A DNA stretch of 40,900 bases. Origin: a virus. Where the stretch lies: positions 1 through 40,900 of the IMG/VR virus record IMGVR_UViG_3300027833_000099. The stretch is one strand, 5' to 3'. Below, piece after piece: positions 32,990 through 39,966 of the stretch; position 1 is the first letter of the stretch; every line of letters starts with the position of its first letter. The notes under the pieces were generated by a model. That model saw only the letters and a program-made list of their open reading frames with translations. It was not told the DNA's origin and ran no database searches. Both the position numbers and the translations under genes were made by a program.

Positions 32990-33442
32990 ATGGCAACAAC
33001 AGTATTAAACGCAAACTTAACAGTAACACTAACGGATTCAGTTAGTTTAAATGGGCAATCTTATGGTAACACTAATACTTTAACTGTATCAGAGATAGAT
33101 GAGGTTTACAACAGAGTAGTAGAAGTACCTATTTCTGCTTTTACTAATGTATTAGAGCTTGGAGCAGCTTCAGGTCAAGGTGTTTTAAAGGCAACTAATG
33201 TAAAGTACATAAGAATAACAAATTTAGATGATACTAATTATGTTAATTTAAAAGTTTTTGGAACAGATGCAATGGTTATTAAGCTAGAAGCAGGTAAATC
33301 TTTTATATTAGGTGGTGTAAGTTTTGATGCAGCAGCAGCAGATATTGCTCAAGGAGCAGTAGCTCATAATACAGCATTTATAATTTCAGCAGAAGCATTA
33401 GTAGCTCCTTGTGATTTAGAAGTATTTGCAGCAACAATCTAA
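32990..33442 (+). CDS. Small beta-rich virion protein
   Basis: 150 aa. LNANLTVTLTDSVSLNGQ followed by an 'EVYNRVVEVP' strand, TNVKYIRITNLDDTNYVNLK and a hydrophobic C-terminal half with an AAAADIAQGAVAHN segment. It looks like a beta-sandwich used in fibres or head decorations, where 'yirItNlDdtn.v.L' is recurrent in marine phages. It ends exactly where the lysis gene begins. Not assigned further. Confidence 0.5.
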   Translation: MATTVLNANLTVTLTDSVSLNGQSYGNTNTLTVSEIDEVYNRVVEVPISAFTNVLELGAASGQGVLKATNVKYIRITNLDDTNYVNLKVFGTDAMVIKLEAGKSFILGGVSFDAAAADIAQGAVAHNTAFIISAEALVAPCDLEVFAATI

Positions 33443-33918
33443 TGAAGCTCAAAGTTCTAAGATTTAGCAGCGAAGCTGATTGCACAAACGGACTTCTTTT
33501 TGAGGAGTCTGAAATGGGTATGAAGTTTCTTTGCTATACTTTAGAAGATGAGCATAGAGCATTAAAAGTAAAAGGAGAAACTAGAATACCTAGTGGAACT
33601 TATCACATAAAATTTAGAAATGAAGGGGGATTTAATGAGAGGTATAAAAAAAGATTTCAGTCATTACATAAAGGTATGCTGGAAGTTTGTAATGTTCCTA
33701 ATTTTAAGTATATCCTTATCCATTGTGGTAATGATGATTCTCATACTTCTGGATGCCTTCTTGTGGGTGATTCGCAGGAAAATAATGCTATCATCAAAGA
33801 TGGCTGGATTGGAAAATCCACTAATTCGTATAAGAGAATATATCCATCTATTGCGAAAGAACTAGAAAGAGGTAATGAAGTTATTATAGAATATGTTGAT
33901 TTAGATAATAGAATATAA
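33442..33918 (+). CDS. DUF5675-like protein (YkuD-type fold), probable lysis enzyme
   Basis: 158 aa. Matches DUF5675 in order: FLCYTLEDEHRALKVKGETR, then IPSGTYHIKFRNEGG and FKYILIHCGN with TSGCLLVG. H94 and C105 in the H...SGC arrangement parallel the His and Cys of L,D-transpeptidase/YkuD domains, so a peptidoglycan role is plausible. It heads the lysis block, before membrane-anchored proteins and the holin, and no other endolysin is evident, so it may be the lytic enzyme. Catalysis is inferred. Confidence 0.65.
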   Translation: MKLKVLRFSSEADCTNGLLFEESEMGMKFLCYTLEDEHRALKVKGETRIPSGTYHIKFRNEGGFNERYKKRFQSLHKGMLEVCNVPNFKYILIHCGNDDSHTSGCLLVGDSQENNAIIKDGWIGKSTNSYKRIYPSIAKELERGNEVIIEYVDLDNRI

Positions 33919-34163
33919 TGGCAACTAATAAAGACATAGTAAAGGAGATGGCATTAATGGAACATAGAATGGACTCAATGGAAGATAAATTAGATAAAAT
34001 GGATGCTAAACTAGATATGCTTACTGAAAGGCTTTTAGATCCTGATAGTGGTGTTACATCAAGAGTAAATAGAAATACATCTGCAAGAAAAACTTTAGCT
34101 AGATCTCTTTGGGTTCTTTATGGTATTGTTGCTGGATTTATTATAAAAATGTTTTTTAGTTGA
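33918..34163 (+). CDS. Coiled-coil membrane-anchored protein (XhlA-like)
   Basis: 81 aa. Residues 8-40 are a heptad-type coiled coil (MEHRMDSMEDKLDKMDAKL); residues 62-79 form a C-terminal membrane helix (LWVLYGIVAGFIIKMFF). This is the layout of hemolysin XhlA-type and other phage lysis accessory proteins. Its ATG overlaps the previous stop, and its stop overlaps the next start. Confidence 0.6.
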   Translation: MATNKDIVKEMALMEHRMDSMEDKLDKMDAKLDMLTERLLDPDSGVTSRVNRNTSARKTLARSLWVLYGIVAGFIIKMFFS

Positions 34164-34378
34164 AATCGCCAATTAACTTTAAAGACTTTGCTGCTAATCC
34201 AATGGCAGGAGGATTATTTTTCTGCATTATTGCTATAGGTTATTTATATATAGACAACAAAACTACACTTACTAATCAAATAGAAGATTTACAAGAAGAA
34301 GTTATAATACTTAGAAAGGATTATAAAAAACTTAATGATAAATTTATAGAAACATTGAAAAACATAAATGAAGGTTAA
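34160..34378 (+). CDS. Inner-membrane spanin-like protein
   Basis: 72 aa. One membrane helix at about residues 16-32 (GGLFFCIIAIGYLYI) followed by a charged coiled coil (NQIEDLQEEVIILRKDYKKL). Start TTG 34160 overlaps the previous TGA as TTGA. With the lipoprotein frame that overlaps its 3' end, it resembles an i-spanin/o-spanin pair used to breach the outer membrane. The assignment is from layout. Confidence 0.5.
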   Translation: MKSPINFKDFAANPMAGGLFFCIIAIGYLYIDNKTTLTNQIEDLQEEVIILRKDYKKLNDKFIETLKNINEG

Positions 34379-34805
34379 ATGTTGTATATTATTGCTTATA
34401 TTATCCTCATGCTTCTCATCAGAAGAGCAAGTGGAAGAGATAAAATCCTTTAACACAAACCTAGATAGTCTTTTTAATTCAGCAGATATGGCTGTTCAAC
34501 AAGTAATTTCCAGTAAAGAAGAAAAAACATTATTAAAGCAGGATTTATGGAGAAAACAAAGAGATATTAAGCTTTTAAACAATAAAGTAGATGCCTATCA
34601 TGATAGTATGTTTGAAATGAATGAATTGAGAATGGGAGATGATAGTTTACAATACAATTATAAGATAGTTTTAAAGACAATAATAGATACTGTAAGAATT
34701 AATGTTGTAGATACAATTTGTGGTGTATGTGAAACAAAACAAAACAAAAAGGATAATAGATGGTACAAAAAAACTTTTAGGTGGATTAAAAATATAGAAT
34801 TATAA
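34368..34805 (+). CDS. Lipoprotein, candidate outer-membrane spanin
   Basis: 145 aa. N-terminal signal with a lipobox: CCILLLILSSC, cleavage expected before C15. The mature part is charged and helical (about 50-85, KTLLKQDLWRKQRDIKLLNNK) with a Cys pair near 118-121 (CGVCETK). Overlaps the spanin-like gene by 11 bases and the holin by one base. A diacyl lipoprotein beside a membrane coiled coil is the classic two-component spanin arrangement, but it is longer than most o-spanins. Confidence 0.55.
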   Translation: MKVKCCILLLILSSCFSSEEQVEEIKSFNTNLDSLFNSADMAVQQVISSKEEKTLLKQDLWRKQRDIKLLNNKVDAYHDSMFEMNELRMGDDSLQYNYKIVLKTIIDTVRINVVDTICGVCETKQNKKDNRWYKKTFRWIKNIEL

Positions 34806-35197
34806 TGAGTATAATATCAAAAATATTTTCAAGTGGAGCTACTGATCTTATAAAAGAAGTTGGTGGTGTTATAGACAATTTAACAACTTCTAAAGAAGAA
34901 AAATTAGAAGCTGAACAAAAAGTACGGGATTTAGTTCTTTCTTATGAAGCAAAAATGCAAGAACAAATCACAAATAGATGGAAAAGTGATATGCAATCCG
35001 ATTCTTTTTTATCAAAAAATGTAAGGCCTATGGTGTTAATATTCTTAGTTGTATGCACTATGTTGTTAGTTTTCATAGATGCTGGAGTTTTTTCATTTAA
35101 GGTAGAAAATTCATGGATAGAGCTAATAAAAATGACTTTATTAACAGTCATTGGTGCATACTTTGGTGGAAGGAGCTGGGAAAAGGTTAAAAAATAG
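34805..35197 (+). CDS. Holin
   Basis: 130 aa. N-terminal amphipathic part and KLEAEQKVRDLVLSYEAK, then NRWKSDMQSDSFLSKNVRPM followed by two membrane helices (about 75-97 and 106-124) and the C-terminal motif GAYFGGRSWEKVKK. This SDSWLSKNVRP...GAYFGGRS layout is a frequent holin family in Bacteroidetes phages. It would time lysis by opening the inner membrane. Confidence 0.75.
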   Translation: MSIISKIFSSGATDLIKEVGGVIDNLTTSKEEKLEAEQKVRDLVLSYEAKMQEQITNRWKSDMQSDSFLSKNVRPMVLIFLVVCTMLLVFIDAGVFSFKVENSWIELIKMTLLTVIGAYFGGRSWEKVKK

Positions 35198-35210
35198 CTT
35201 ATTATTACCT

Positions 35211-35342
35211 ATGGCAAAAAAGAAGAAGCTTAACAGTAAAAATCCTAAATACTTACCAAAAGAAAAAGTTAAAGAATATAAAAAGATAGTTGTCAAGGAG
35301 GTAAAGGGATGTAAAATAACTTTAATATGGGAAAAAGACTAA
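35211..35342 (+). CDS. Very basic small protein
   Basis: 43 aa from ATG 35211; an upstream start at 35151 would run inside the holin gene. About one third lysine (MAKKKKLNSKNPKYLPKEK), ending VKGCKITLIWEKD. May bind nucleic acid. It overlaps the next gene by 16 bases. Confidence 0.45.
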   Translation: MAKKKKLNSKNPKYLPKEKVKEYKKIVVKEVKGCKITLIWEKD

Positions 35343-36412
35343 GATTATCAGATAAAGAAGTAGATTTAATTTATCAGCATAGAGCTGGAGATTTAGAAAA
35401 CCTAAATTATAACCTTTCGCACAATTCAGCATTAGATGATCATTTACTTGAAAGAGGAATTGATAGAAAAGATGTTGTTAGTGTAAAGCATTGGCAAAAC
35501 ATGGGTGGTGAATTAAGGTTTTCAGTAGTTACTAAGACAAGCATTGTTGATGAAAAAAATGTATTTAGTAATGTATTAAAACTGATAGAAGATAATGCTC
35601 CAGAATATCCAAAAATAAAACATAAACCTGGTAAACATTTATTGGTTATAAATCCTGCTGATGTTCATATAGGTAAATATGCTAATGCAAAAGAAACTGG
35701 GGATGAATACAACATGGATATAGCTGTAGCAAGGGTTTTAAGTGGTGTTAGTGGGCTTATAAATAAAGCTAAAGGTTTTGGTGTTGAAAGAGTGCTTTTT
35801 TGTATTGGTAATGATATTCTCCATACAGACAATGTTATGTCAAGTACGACAAAAGGGACTTATCAGGACACAGATGGAAAATGGTGGGAACATTATGAAA
35901 TTGCTTTGCAAGTTTATGTTCATTGTGTAGAAATGTTAAGAGAAGTTGCTCCAGTAGATTGTGTTCACTCTATGAGTAATCATGATTATCAAAGTGGATT
36001 TCATTTAGCTCATGCTTTAAAATCTTGGTTTAGAAAAGCTGATGATGTTTCTGTAGATTGTGGAGTTGCAAATCGTAAGTATTACAAATATGGAAGTAAT
36101 TTAATAGGCCTAGAACATGGAGATGGTGCTAAAATGGATAAACTACCCTTGTTAATGGCATCAGAAAAACCTTTACTTTGGTCTGAAACTACTCATAGGT
36201 ACTGGTATTTACATCATCTTCATCACAAGATCAAGCATAAATGGTTAGATGCAAAGGATTTTATAGGGGTTACAGTAGAATATATGAGAAGCCCATCTGC
36301 TAGTGATTCATGGCACTCTGGTAAAGGCTTTACTGGAGTACCAAAAGCAGTAGAAGGCTTTTTACACGATAAAGAAAGTGGTCAAGTTGCCAGATTTGTT
36401 CATTATTTTTAA
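35327..36412 (+). CDS. Metallophosphoesterase-like protein
   Basis: 361 aa. Calcineurin-type metal ligands are visible in order: NPADVHIG (D-x-H, about 108-115), GNDILH (162-167), SNHDYQ (213-218), EHGDGAK (about 264-270) and HHLHHK (H-x-H, about 294-299). The N-terminal 90 residues form a separate small domain (KEVDLIYQHRAGDLENLNY). Such proteins occur in phages of several hosts; the substrate could be nucleic acid or a nucleotide second messenger. It is the last gene of the late operon and is followed by a terminator. Confidence 0.7.
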   Translation: MGKRLRLSDKEVDLIYQHRAGDLENLNYNLSHNSALDDHLLERGIDRKDVVSVKHWQNMGGELRFSVVTKTSIVDEKNVFSNVLKLIEDNAPEYPKIKHKPGKHLLVINPADVHIGKYANAKETGDEYNMDIAVARVLSGVSGLINKAKGFGVERVLFCIGNDILHTDNVMSSTTKGTYQDTDGKWWEHYEIALQVYVHCVEMLREVAPVDCVHSMSNHDYQSGFHLAHALKSWFRKADDVSVDCGVANRKYYKYGSNLIGLEHGDGAKMDKLPLLMASEKPLLWSETTHRYWYLHHLHHKIKHKWLDAKDFIGVTVEYMRSPSASDSWHSGKGFTGVPKAVEGFLHDKESGQVARFVHYF

Positions 36413-36453
36413 TAATATATCACAATTTACTTTTTTATTTAAAAAAATTGTTG

Positions 36454-36472
36454 TTATATTGTTTTAGTTTTG
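36454..36472 (+). promoter_or_regulatory. Promoter-like boxes directly before a terminator
   Basis: TTATATTG (36454-36461) and TAGTTTTG (36465-36472, exact TAnnTTTG) lie in the same orientation just upstream of the hairpin at 36487-36521. No gene starts between them. A transcript from here would be only some 40-55 nt long, so a small RNA is possible. Confidence 0.35.
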
Positions 36473-36486
36473 TTTTAGTTGTAAAA

Positions 36487-36521
36487 AAGAGGAGGGGGGT
36501 TCATGATACCCTCCTTTTCTG
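36487..36521 (+). terminator. Intrinsic terminator after the late operon
   Basis: Stem AGGAGGG/CCCTCCT (36490-36496 with 36509-36515) extended by A/T pairs, 12-nt loop, followed by TTTTCTG and TTTTCTG. The repeat cluster begins eleven bases further on. Confidence 0.75.
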
Positions 36522-36531
36522 TTTTCTGCCT

Positions 36532-36636
36532 AATTGGTAACAACTTTTCTCTTAATATTTTTTTATACTGAATTGGTAACAGTTTTTCTCTTAATTGGTA
36601 ATGGATCTGCTCTTAATTGGTAACAGATTTGCTCTT
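36532..36636 (+). repeat. Iteron cluster A: AATTGGTA-N9-CTCTT, four copies
   Basis: Units of 22 bp start at 36532, 36571, 36593 and 36615; the last three are back to back. Each has AATTGGTA, nine variable bases and CTCTT. The fixed 22-bp step equals two helical turns, so one protein could bind the same DNA face repeatedly. The half motif AATTGGTA is kept best. No open frame crosses the cluster. Confidence 0.85.
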
Positions 36637-36806
36637 AACCTTTTTTTTTAAAAAATTTTTCATTTGATTTCTTCCTGGTGCAGCATGTTGCATGTAATTT
36701 CAGCTAATTTCATGCTATTATATTTTATTGCATATAATTTGTTTATATCAAATATTAATGCTTATATGTAATTACAACAAAACTAAATTAATCAAAAAAA
36801 ATTATT
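36637..36806 (+). other. A+T-rich gap before the first accessory operon
   Basis: Holds a T9 tract, direct copies of AATTTCA, and a 28-codon hydrophobic frame (36685-36771) that may be chance. CATATAATTTG (near 36741-36751) resembles the word TATATAATTTG near 39809-39819, which also precedes an accessory operon, so it may be the promoter. The gene at 36807 has the A-rich leader AACTAAATTAATC. Confidence 0.45.
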
Positions 36807-37304
36807 ATGAAAAAGTATGAAGTTAAAGTAAAAAGTGATTATGAATCAGGATTCTCCTGGGATATGTATATAGATTATGTAAAAGAATTAGCAATAGAAT
36901 TAGATATTGCAGTACATAATAGTAATAGGAGAATGAGTAACTTATTGCCTAGTAAAAAAATAGATACTGATGGTTATCATAAGTCATGTATAGTAGGATG
37001 TAAAGGTTATAGTCAATCAGACTGGGATGATTATAAGATATATTATAATGAAGAAAGTAAAGAATTGGAATTACTAAAAGAACAAATATCCAGGGCCTTT
37101 ACGCATAAACATGATTATTGGATAGAAACAATAGAAACTTTGGAATCAGGACATTCTAAGGTTATAGATAGTTGTGTTATAAGTATTGACTGGATAGAGT
37201 TTCCTGATGAAAATGATATTAAGGATGCAGTAAGAGAATCAGAAATTTACTTTGGTCTGAAACTTATTGATAATGATTTATTAACTTGGAACTTTGCTAT
37301 ATGA
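36807..37304 (+). CDS. Unknown accessory protein
   Basis: 165 aa, not recognised. Starts MKKYEVKVKSDYESGF; contains ELAIELDIAVHNSNRRM, KIDTDGYHKSCIVGCKGY and an acidic C-terminus (FPDENDIKDAVRES). First gene of a three- to five-gene unit of small proteins. Stop overlaps the next ATG as ATGA. Confidence 0.55.
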   Translation: MKKYEVKVKSDYESGFSWDMYIDYVKELAIELDIAVHNSNRRMSNLLPSKKIDTDGYHKSCIVGCKGYSQSDWDDYKIYYNEESKELELLKEQISRAFTHKHDYWIETIETLESGHSKVIDSCVISIDWIEFPDENDIKDAVRESEIYFGLKLIDNDLLTWNFAI

Positions 37305-37561
37305 AAAAGTTAATAGATAAAGTAGATGATGGTTTTAATTATTTTCATTCTGGAATACTTCAGGAATTAACTACTGATAAAAAGTTTTATGTTCAGGCCT
37401 TCATGGATTATATAGAATACCTGGAGAGTAGAACAAAGGAATTAGCTGAAGAAGTTAGGGCCAAAACTATTACTCCTACTAAGTGTATTGAATGTAATAA
37501 TATTAATACGCATGATACAGATTCTTTTGGATTCTGTACTGAATGCTTAAACCACTTATAA
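37301..37561 (+). CDS. Small protein with C-terminal zinc ribbon
   Basis: 86 aa from ATG 37301 (ATGA overlap with the previous stop; an upstream TTG at 37286 is rejected). Helical N-terminal part, then a C-terminal Cys4 ribbon: KCIECNN, 11 residues, GFCTECLNHL. No family recognised. Confidence 0.55.
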   Translation: MKKLIDKVDDGFNYFHSGILQELTTDKKFYVQAFMDYIEYLESRTKELAEEVRAKTITPTKCIECNNINTHDTDSFGFCTECLNHL

Positions 37562-37562
37562 T

Positions 37563-37808
37563 ATGGTATATTGCAGTATAACTAATGAAGAAATGTATGA
37601 TGGATGGTACAATGAGTGTTCAGGAGCATACTTTAAATATGAAAAAGATTATTTAAAACATATTGACGACATTATTAAAGAAGAAAAAGAATTTCTTATA
37701 GATGAATTAGAATTAGATTATCCCAAAACAAAAGATGATAAAATTGAATTTGCATATAACCACTTAGGATGCTACTGGTCAGAATGGCTGGAAGATGAAG
37801 AAGAATAA
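37563..37808 (+). CDS. Small acidic accessory protein
   Basis: 81 aa, strongly acidic. The front (YCSITNEEMYDGWY, then GAYFKYEKDYLKHI) resembles small phage and bacterial proteins with 'C..t...m.eGy......yf.~~~~l', possibly a short Cys-containing domain with C4, C19 and C70. Function unknown. Begins one base after the previous gene. Confidence 0.5.
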   Translation: MVYCSITNEEMYDGWYNECSGAYFKYEKDYLKHIDDIIKEEKEFLIDELELDYPKTKDDKIEFAYNHLGCYWSEWLEDEEE

Positions 37809-37828
37809 ATAACTAAAAATAAAACAAA

Positions 37829-37996
37829 ATGAAAAAAGAAATTGCAGTAAACCAAATAGTTTTGCCGACTTATTATATAATAAATGAAGATGGCAGTATA
37901 ACTTATGATCTTGAAATGATGGCTGAAGAGTTTGAAAATGAATTATCTAAATTAGATGATAGTGTAGTAATAATGTGTTCAGTAGAAACTAAATAA
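37829..37996 (+). CDS. Short acidic protein
   Basis: 55 aa, too short for routine gene calling. ATG 37829 follows the leader AACTAAAAATAAAACAAA, the same kind that precedes the other accessory genes. Sequence runs IVLPTYYIINEDGSITYDL and then an acidic helix (MMAEEFENELSKLDD), ending VVIMCSVETK. Not recognised. Confidence 0.5.
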   Translation: MKKEIAVNQIVLPTYYIINEDGSITYDLEMMAEEFENELSKLDDSVVIMCSVETK

Positions 37997-38019
37997 AAAC
38001 TAAATAAAAAAAATAATAT

Positions 38020-38082
38020 ATGATAACATACTTAATATTCGTAATAATTCTAGCAATATGGGAATTTTTAAAACAAAATTAA
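38020..38082 (+). CDS. Tiny membrane peptide
   Basis: 20 aa, almost all one hydrophobic helix (ITYLIFVIILAIWEF) with a basic end. It has the usual A-rich leader and ends seven bases before a strong terminator, which suggests that it is the last gene of the unit. Possibly a toxin-like or envelope peptide; could also be chance. Confidence 0.35.
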   Translation: MITYLIFVIILAIWEFLKQN

Positions 38083-38089
38083 TCAAGAG

Positions 38090-38117
38090 AGTAACCAGAA
38101 ATGGTTACTTTTTTTTT
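38090..38117 (+). terminator. Intrinsic terminator of accessory unit 1
   Basis: Stem AGTAACC/GGTTACT (38090-38096 with 38103-38109), 6-nt loop, then nine T. Cluster B starts six bases later. Confidence 0.85.
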
Positions 38118-38122
38118 GGCCT

Positions 38123-38180
38123 AATTGGTACAGATGTAAATTATTTACAATAAGGGGAAATTGGTAGTGTTTCTTCTCTT
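38123..38180 (+). repeat. Iteron cluster B
   Basis: AATTGGTA at 38123 (half unit, no CTCTT) and a full AATTGGTA-N9-CTCTT unit at 38159-38180, 36 bp apart. Same bipartite motif as clusters A and C. The remaining gap to 38314 is A+T-rich with no gene seen. Confidence 0.7.
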
Positions 38181-38314
38181 AAGTAAGATAGGCCTTATAA
38201 AATTAGCAGAATTTTAAAGTCAATAGCTACTAGGTTAAAAATGCACCTTATTAACATATAACAAAAAACTTTTTAATAAATAAAACTTTTTTATGCTTAT
38301 ATTAAAAATATTTT

Positions 38315-38322
38315 TATCTTTG
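38315..38322 (+). promoter_or_regulatory. TATCTTTG -7 box of accessory unit 2
   Basis: Exact TAnnTTTG match, followed by the leader ACAAAACTAAATTTAAC and ATG at 38356, giving a 5' leader of about 25-30 nt. Confidence 0.55.
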
Positions 38323-38355
38323 ACAAAACTAAATTTAACTAAAAACAAAAAAATC

Positions 38356-39249
38356 ATGAGAAAAGTATTAAAAAACAATTCTGAAGCAATACACTACTTT
38401 GCTAACGAAGTACAAGAATCAGGCCAAAACCAAACCAGGAGCATATTTTTTAATGGTAACAAACTTTATAGCTATGGTTACCACTACTTATTAGGTTTAA
38501 GGCTAAACAATGGAACTTTAATTATTAATGATGATGGTTATAGTGTATCAACTGGTAGGCATATTAGTATATTAAGAAGTGCAGCTACTCACAAAAAAGT
38601 TTTTTGTTTATCTGAAATACATTTAGATAATATGTTTAAAAATATTGTTATCAATAACCAAAAAATGAAAAAAGCCTGGAAACATAAAATATTCTATGCT
38701 AGAAGTATTGTTCGTAATTTTGAAAAGTATGAAGAGTTTTTAAGCTATTGTAAAAAAAATAGAACTACTATAAAAGAAATATCAAGAGAGTTTCCTGGTG
38801 TTATAGCTGATAAAAGAAGTAGTTATTATAAAGATATGAAGTCTATATATTTAAGTGTTAAAGAAGATCTTCCTTTATTAGAAAAAACTGATGCAGCAGA
38901 AGCAGCAATTAGACTAAAAAAATTAGCTGAAAAAAATAAAAAAAATCAGATAAAATGGAGAGCAGATAGCAATTTTACTTTTTATGGTGGAATGTTTAAC
39001 GAACCAGCACTTTTAAGGATTTGTAAGGCATCCAAATATATTGAGAGTACAAAAGGTGTAAAATTACCAATAGATGTATGTAAACACTTTTTAAACCTAT
39101 TATTTTCAGGAGAGAATTTAGTTAATAGTAGGCTAGATAATTATGTAGTTAATTTTTATGATGGTAAAACTTTAAAAATTAATTGCCATACCTTTTTACA
39201 AAAAGAATTAGAAAATATACTAGTATTAATCAATAACTTAAAAAAATAA
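38356..39249 (+). CDS. Accessory protein of a widespread phage family, function unknown
   Basis: 297 aa from ATG 38356; an upstream in-frame ATG at 38293 precedes the promoter box and is unlikely. The N-terminal 75 residues (RSIFFNGNKLYSYGYHYLLG, then LIINDDGYSVSTGRHISIL) show a pattern that I know from many phage and some bacterial proteins: F....YSYG...., a strand, then N...YS.sT..H. The rest is helical and very basic (KYEEFLSYCKKNRTTIKEIS; KKLAEKNKKNQIKWRADS). Largest gene of the accessory region and so a candidate to bind the nearby repeats, though nothing in it is a clear DNA-binding motif. Confidence 0.55.
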   Translation: MRKVLKNNSEAIHYFANEVQESGQNQTRSIFFNGNKLYSYGYHYLLGLRLNNGTLIINDDGYSVSTGRHISILRSAATHKKVFCLSEIHLDNMFKNIVINNQKMKKAWKHKIFYARSIVRNFEKYEEFLSYCKKNRTTIKEISREFPGVIADKRSSYYKDMKSIYLSVKEDLPLLEKTDAAEAAIRLKKLAEKNKKNQIKWRADSNFTFYGGMFNEPALLRICKASKYIESTKGVKLPIDVCKHFLNLLFSGENLVNSRLDNYVVNFYDGKTLKINCHTFLQKELENILVLINNLKK

Positions 39250-39251
39250 TC

Positions 39252-39554
39252 ATGAAAAAATCAATAATTAAATTAGAAATAGATATATTCTTTAATAGAA
39301 ATGCTACTAGCCCATTGATACCTAATAAAATAGCACAAATTAAAGATTATCTAAGTATAAATTCCCCTATCTATTATAATTCTGTAAAGTTTGTAGGAGG
39401 GTATAAAATTGAAGAGCAAAACCAAAGTGTTGCTAATTTTGTAATTTTTACTGATAACCAGGAGGAAATAAAAAAGCAATTTATAACAATTTTTAAAAGC
39501 TATCCTTTATATATTAGTTTTAATAATAAAATACCTGAATTAATAAAAAATTAA
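39252..39554 (+). CDS. Unknown small accessory protein
   Basis: 100 aa, alternating strands and helices (IIKLEIDIFFN, then IAQIKDYLSINSPIYYNSVKF, then FVIFTDNQEEIKKQF), similar in outline to a ferredoxin-like fold. Starts two bases after the previous stop and ends before a terminator. Not recognised. Confidence 0.5.
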   Translation: MKKSIIKLEIDIFFNRNATSPLIPNKIAQIKDYLSINSPIYYNSVKFVGGYKIEEQNQSVANFVIFTDNQEEIKKQFITIFKSYPLYISFNNKIPELIKN

Positions 39555-39569
39555 TTTAAAAAAAAAATT

Positions 39570-39601
39570 AAGGCCTGGAATAATATCTAGGCCTTTTTTT
39601 T
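39570..39601 (+). terminator. Intrinsic terminator of accessory unit 2
   Basis: Stem AAGGCCT/AGGCCTT (39570-39576 with 39589-39595), 12-nt loop, then a T-run to 39601. The next bases, GTCT, lead straight into repeat cluster C. Confidence 0.8.
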
Positions 39602-39605
39602 GTCT

Positions 39606-39667
39606 AATTGGTAGCTAATTGGTAGCTAATTGGTAGCTAATTGGTAATTGGTAGGTACTTTACTCTT
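39606..39667 (+). repeat. Iteron cluster C
   Basis: AATTGGTAGCT three times in 11-bp steps (39606, 39617, 39628), then AATTGGTA at 39639 and an overlapping one at 39646. The last is a full AATTGGTA-N9-CTCTT unit (39646-39667). The 11-bp step equals half of the 22-bp step in cluster A, so the same helical face is kept. From 39668 to 39858 the sequence is poly-A rich with no gene; TATATAATTTG near 39809-39819 may be the next promoter. Confidence 0.85.
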
Positions 39668-39858
39668 AATAGAAATAAAGCAAAAAAATTTTTACAAAAA
39701 AAATAGTAGGCTAGAGTAAAAATGAAAAAATAAAATCAGATCCTAATAATTATTGAAAAAATAACCAGGAAAAAAAAAGTTAAAAAAAATTAGGATAGTC
39801 AAAAAATATATATAATTTGCAGCCAACTAAAAACAAAAAATTAATTTAAAAAAAAATC

Positions 39859-39957
39859 ATGCAAGAAAAAAAAGAAACCAAAATTGAGAAAATATTTAAT
39901 TTATTTTATTTATTATCTTTACCAGTAGCAGTACTAATTTATTTTATAAACCTTTAA
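39859..39957 (+). CDS. Small membrane peptide
   Basis: 32 aa: charged front (MQEKKETKIEK) and one membrane helix (IFNLFYLLSLPVAVLIYFI). Leader AAAAAAAAATC before ATG 39859 and the same leader type before the next gene nine bases on. Third single-helix peptide of the window. Confidence 0.4.
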   Translation: MQEKKETKIEKIFNLFYLLSLPVAVLIYFINL

Positions 39958-39966
39958 AAAAAAATC

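Noticed and set aside
33620-33865. Second plus-strand frame inside the DUF5675 gene
   Set aside because: Its product is a shadow of the conserved DUF5675 frame with no leader; the main frame carries the motif residues.
38293-38355. Longer start (38293) for the 297-aa accessory gene
   Set aside because: The extra residues would span the TATCTTTG box and an A-rich leader typical of start regions here, so ATG 38356 is preferred.
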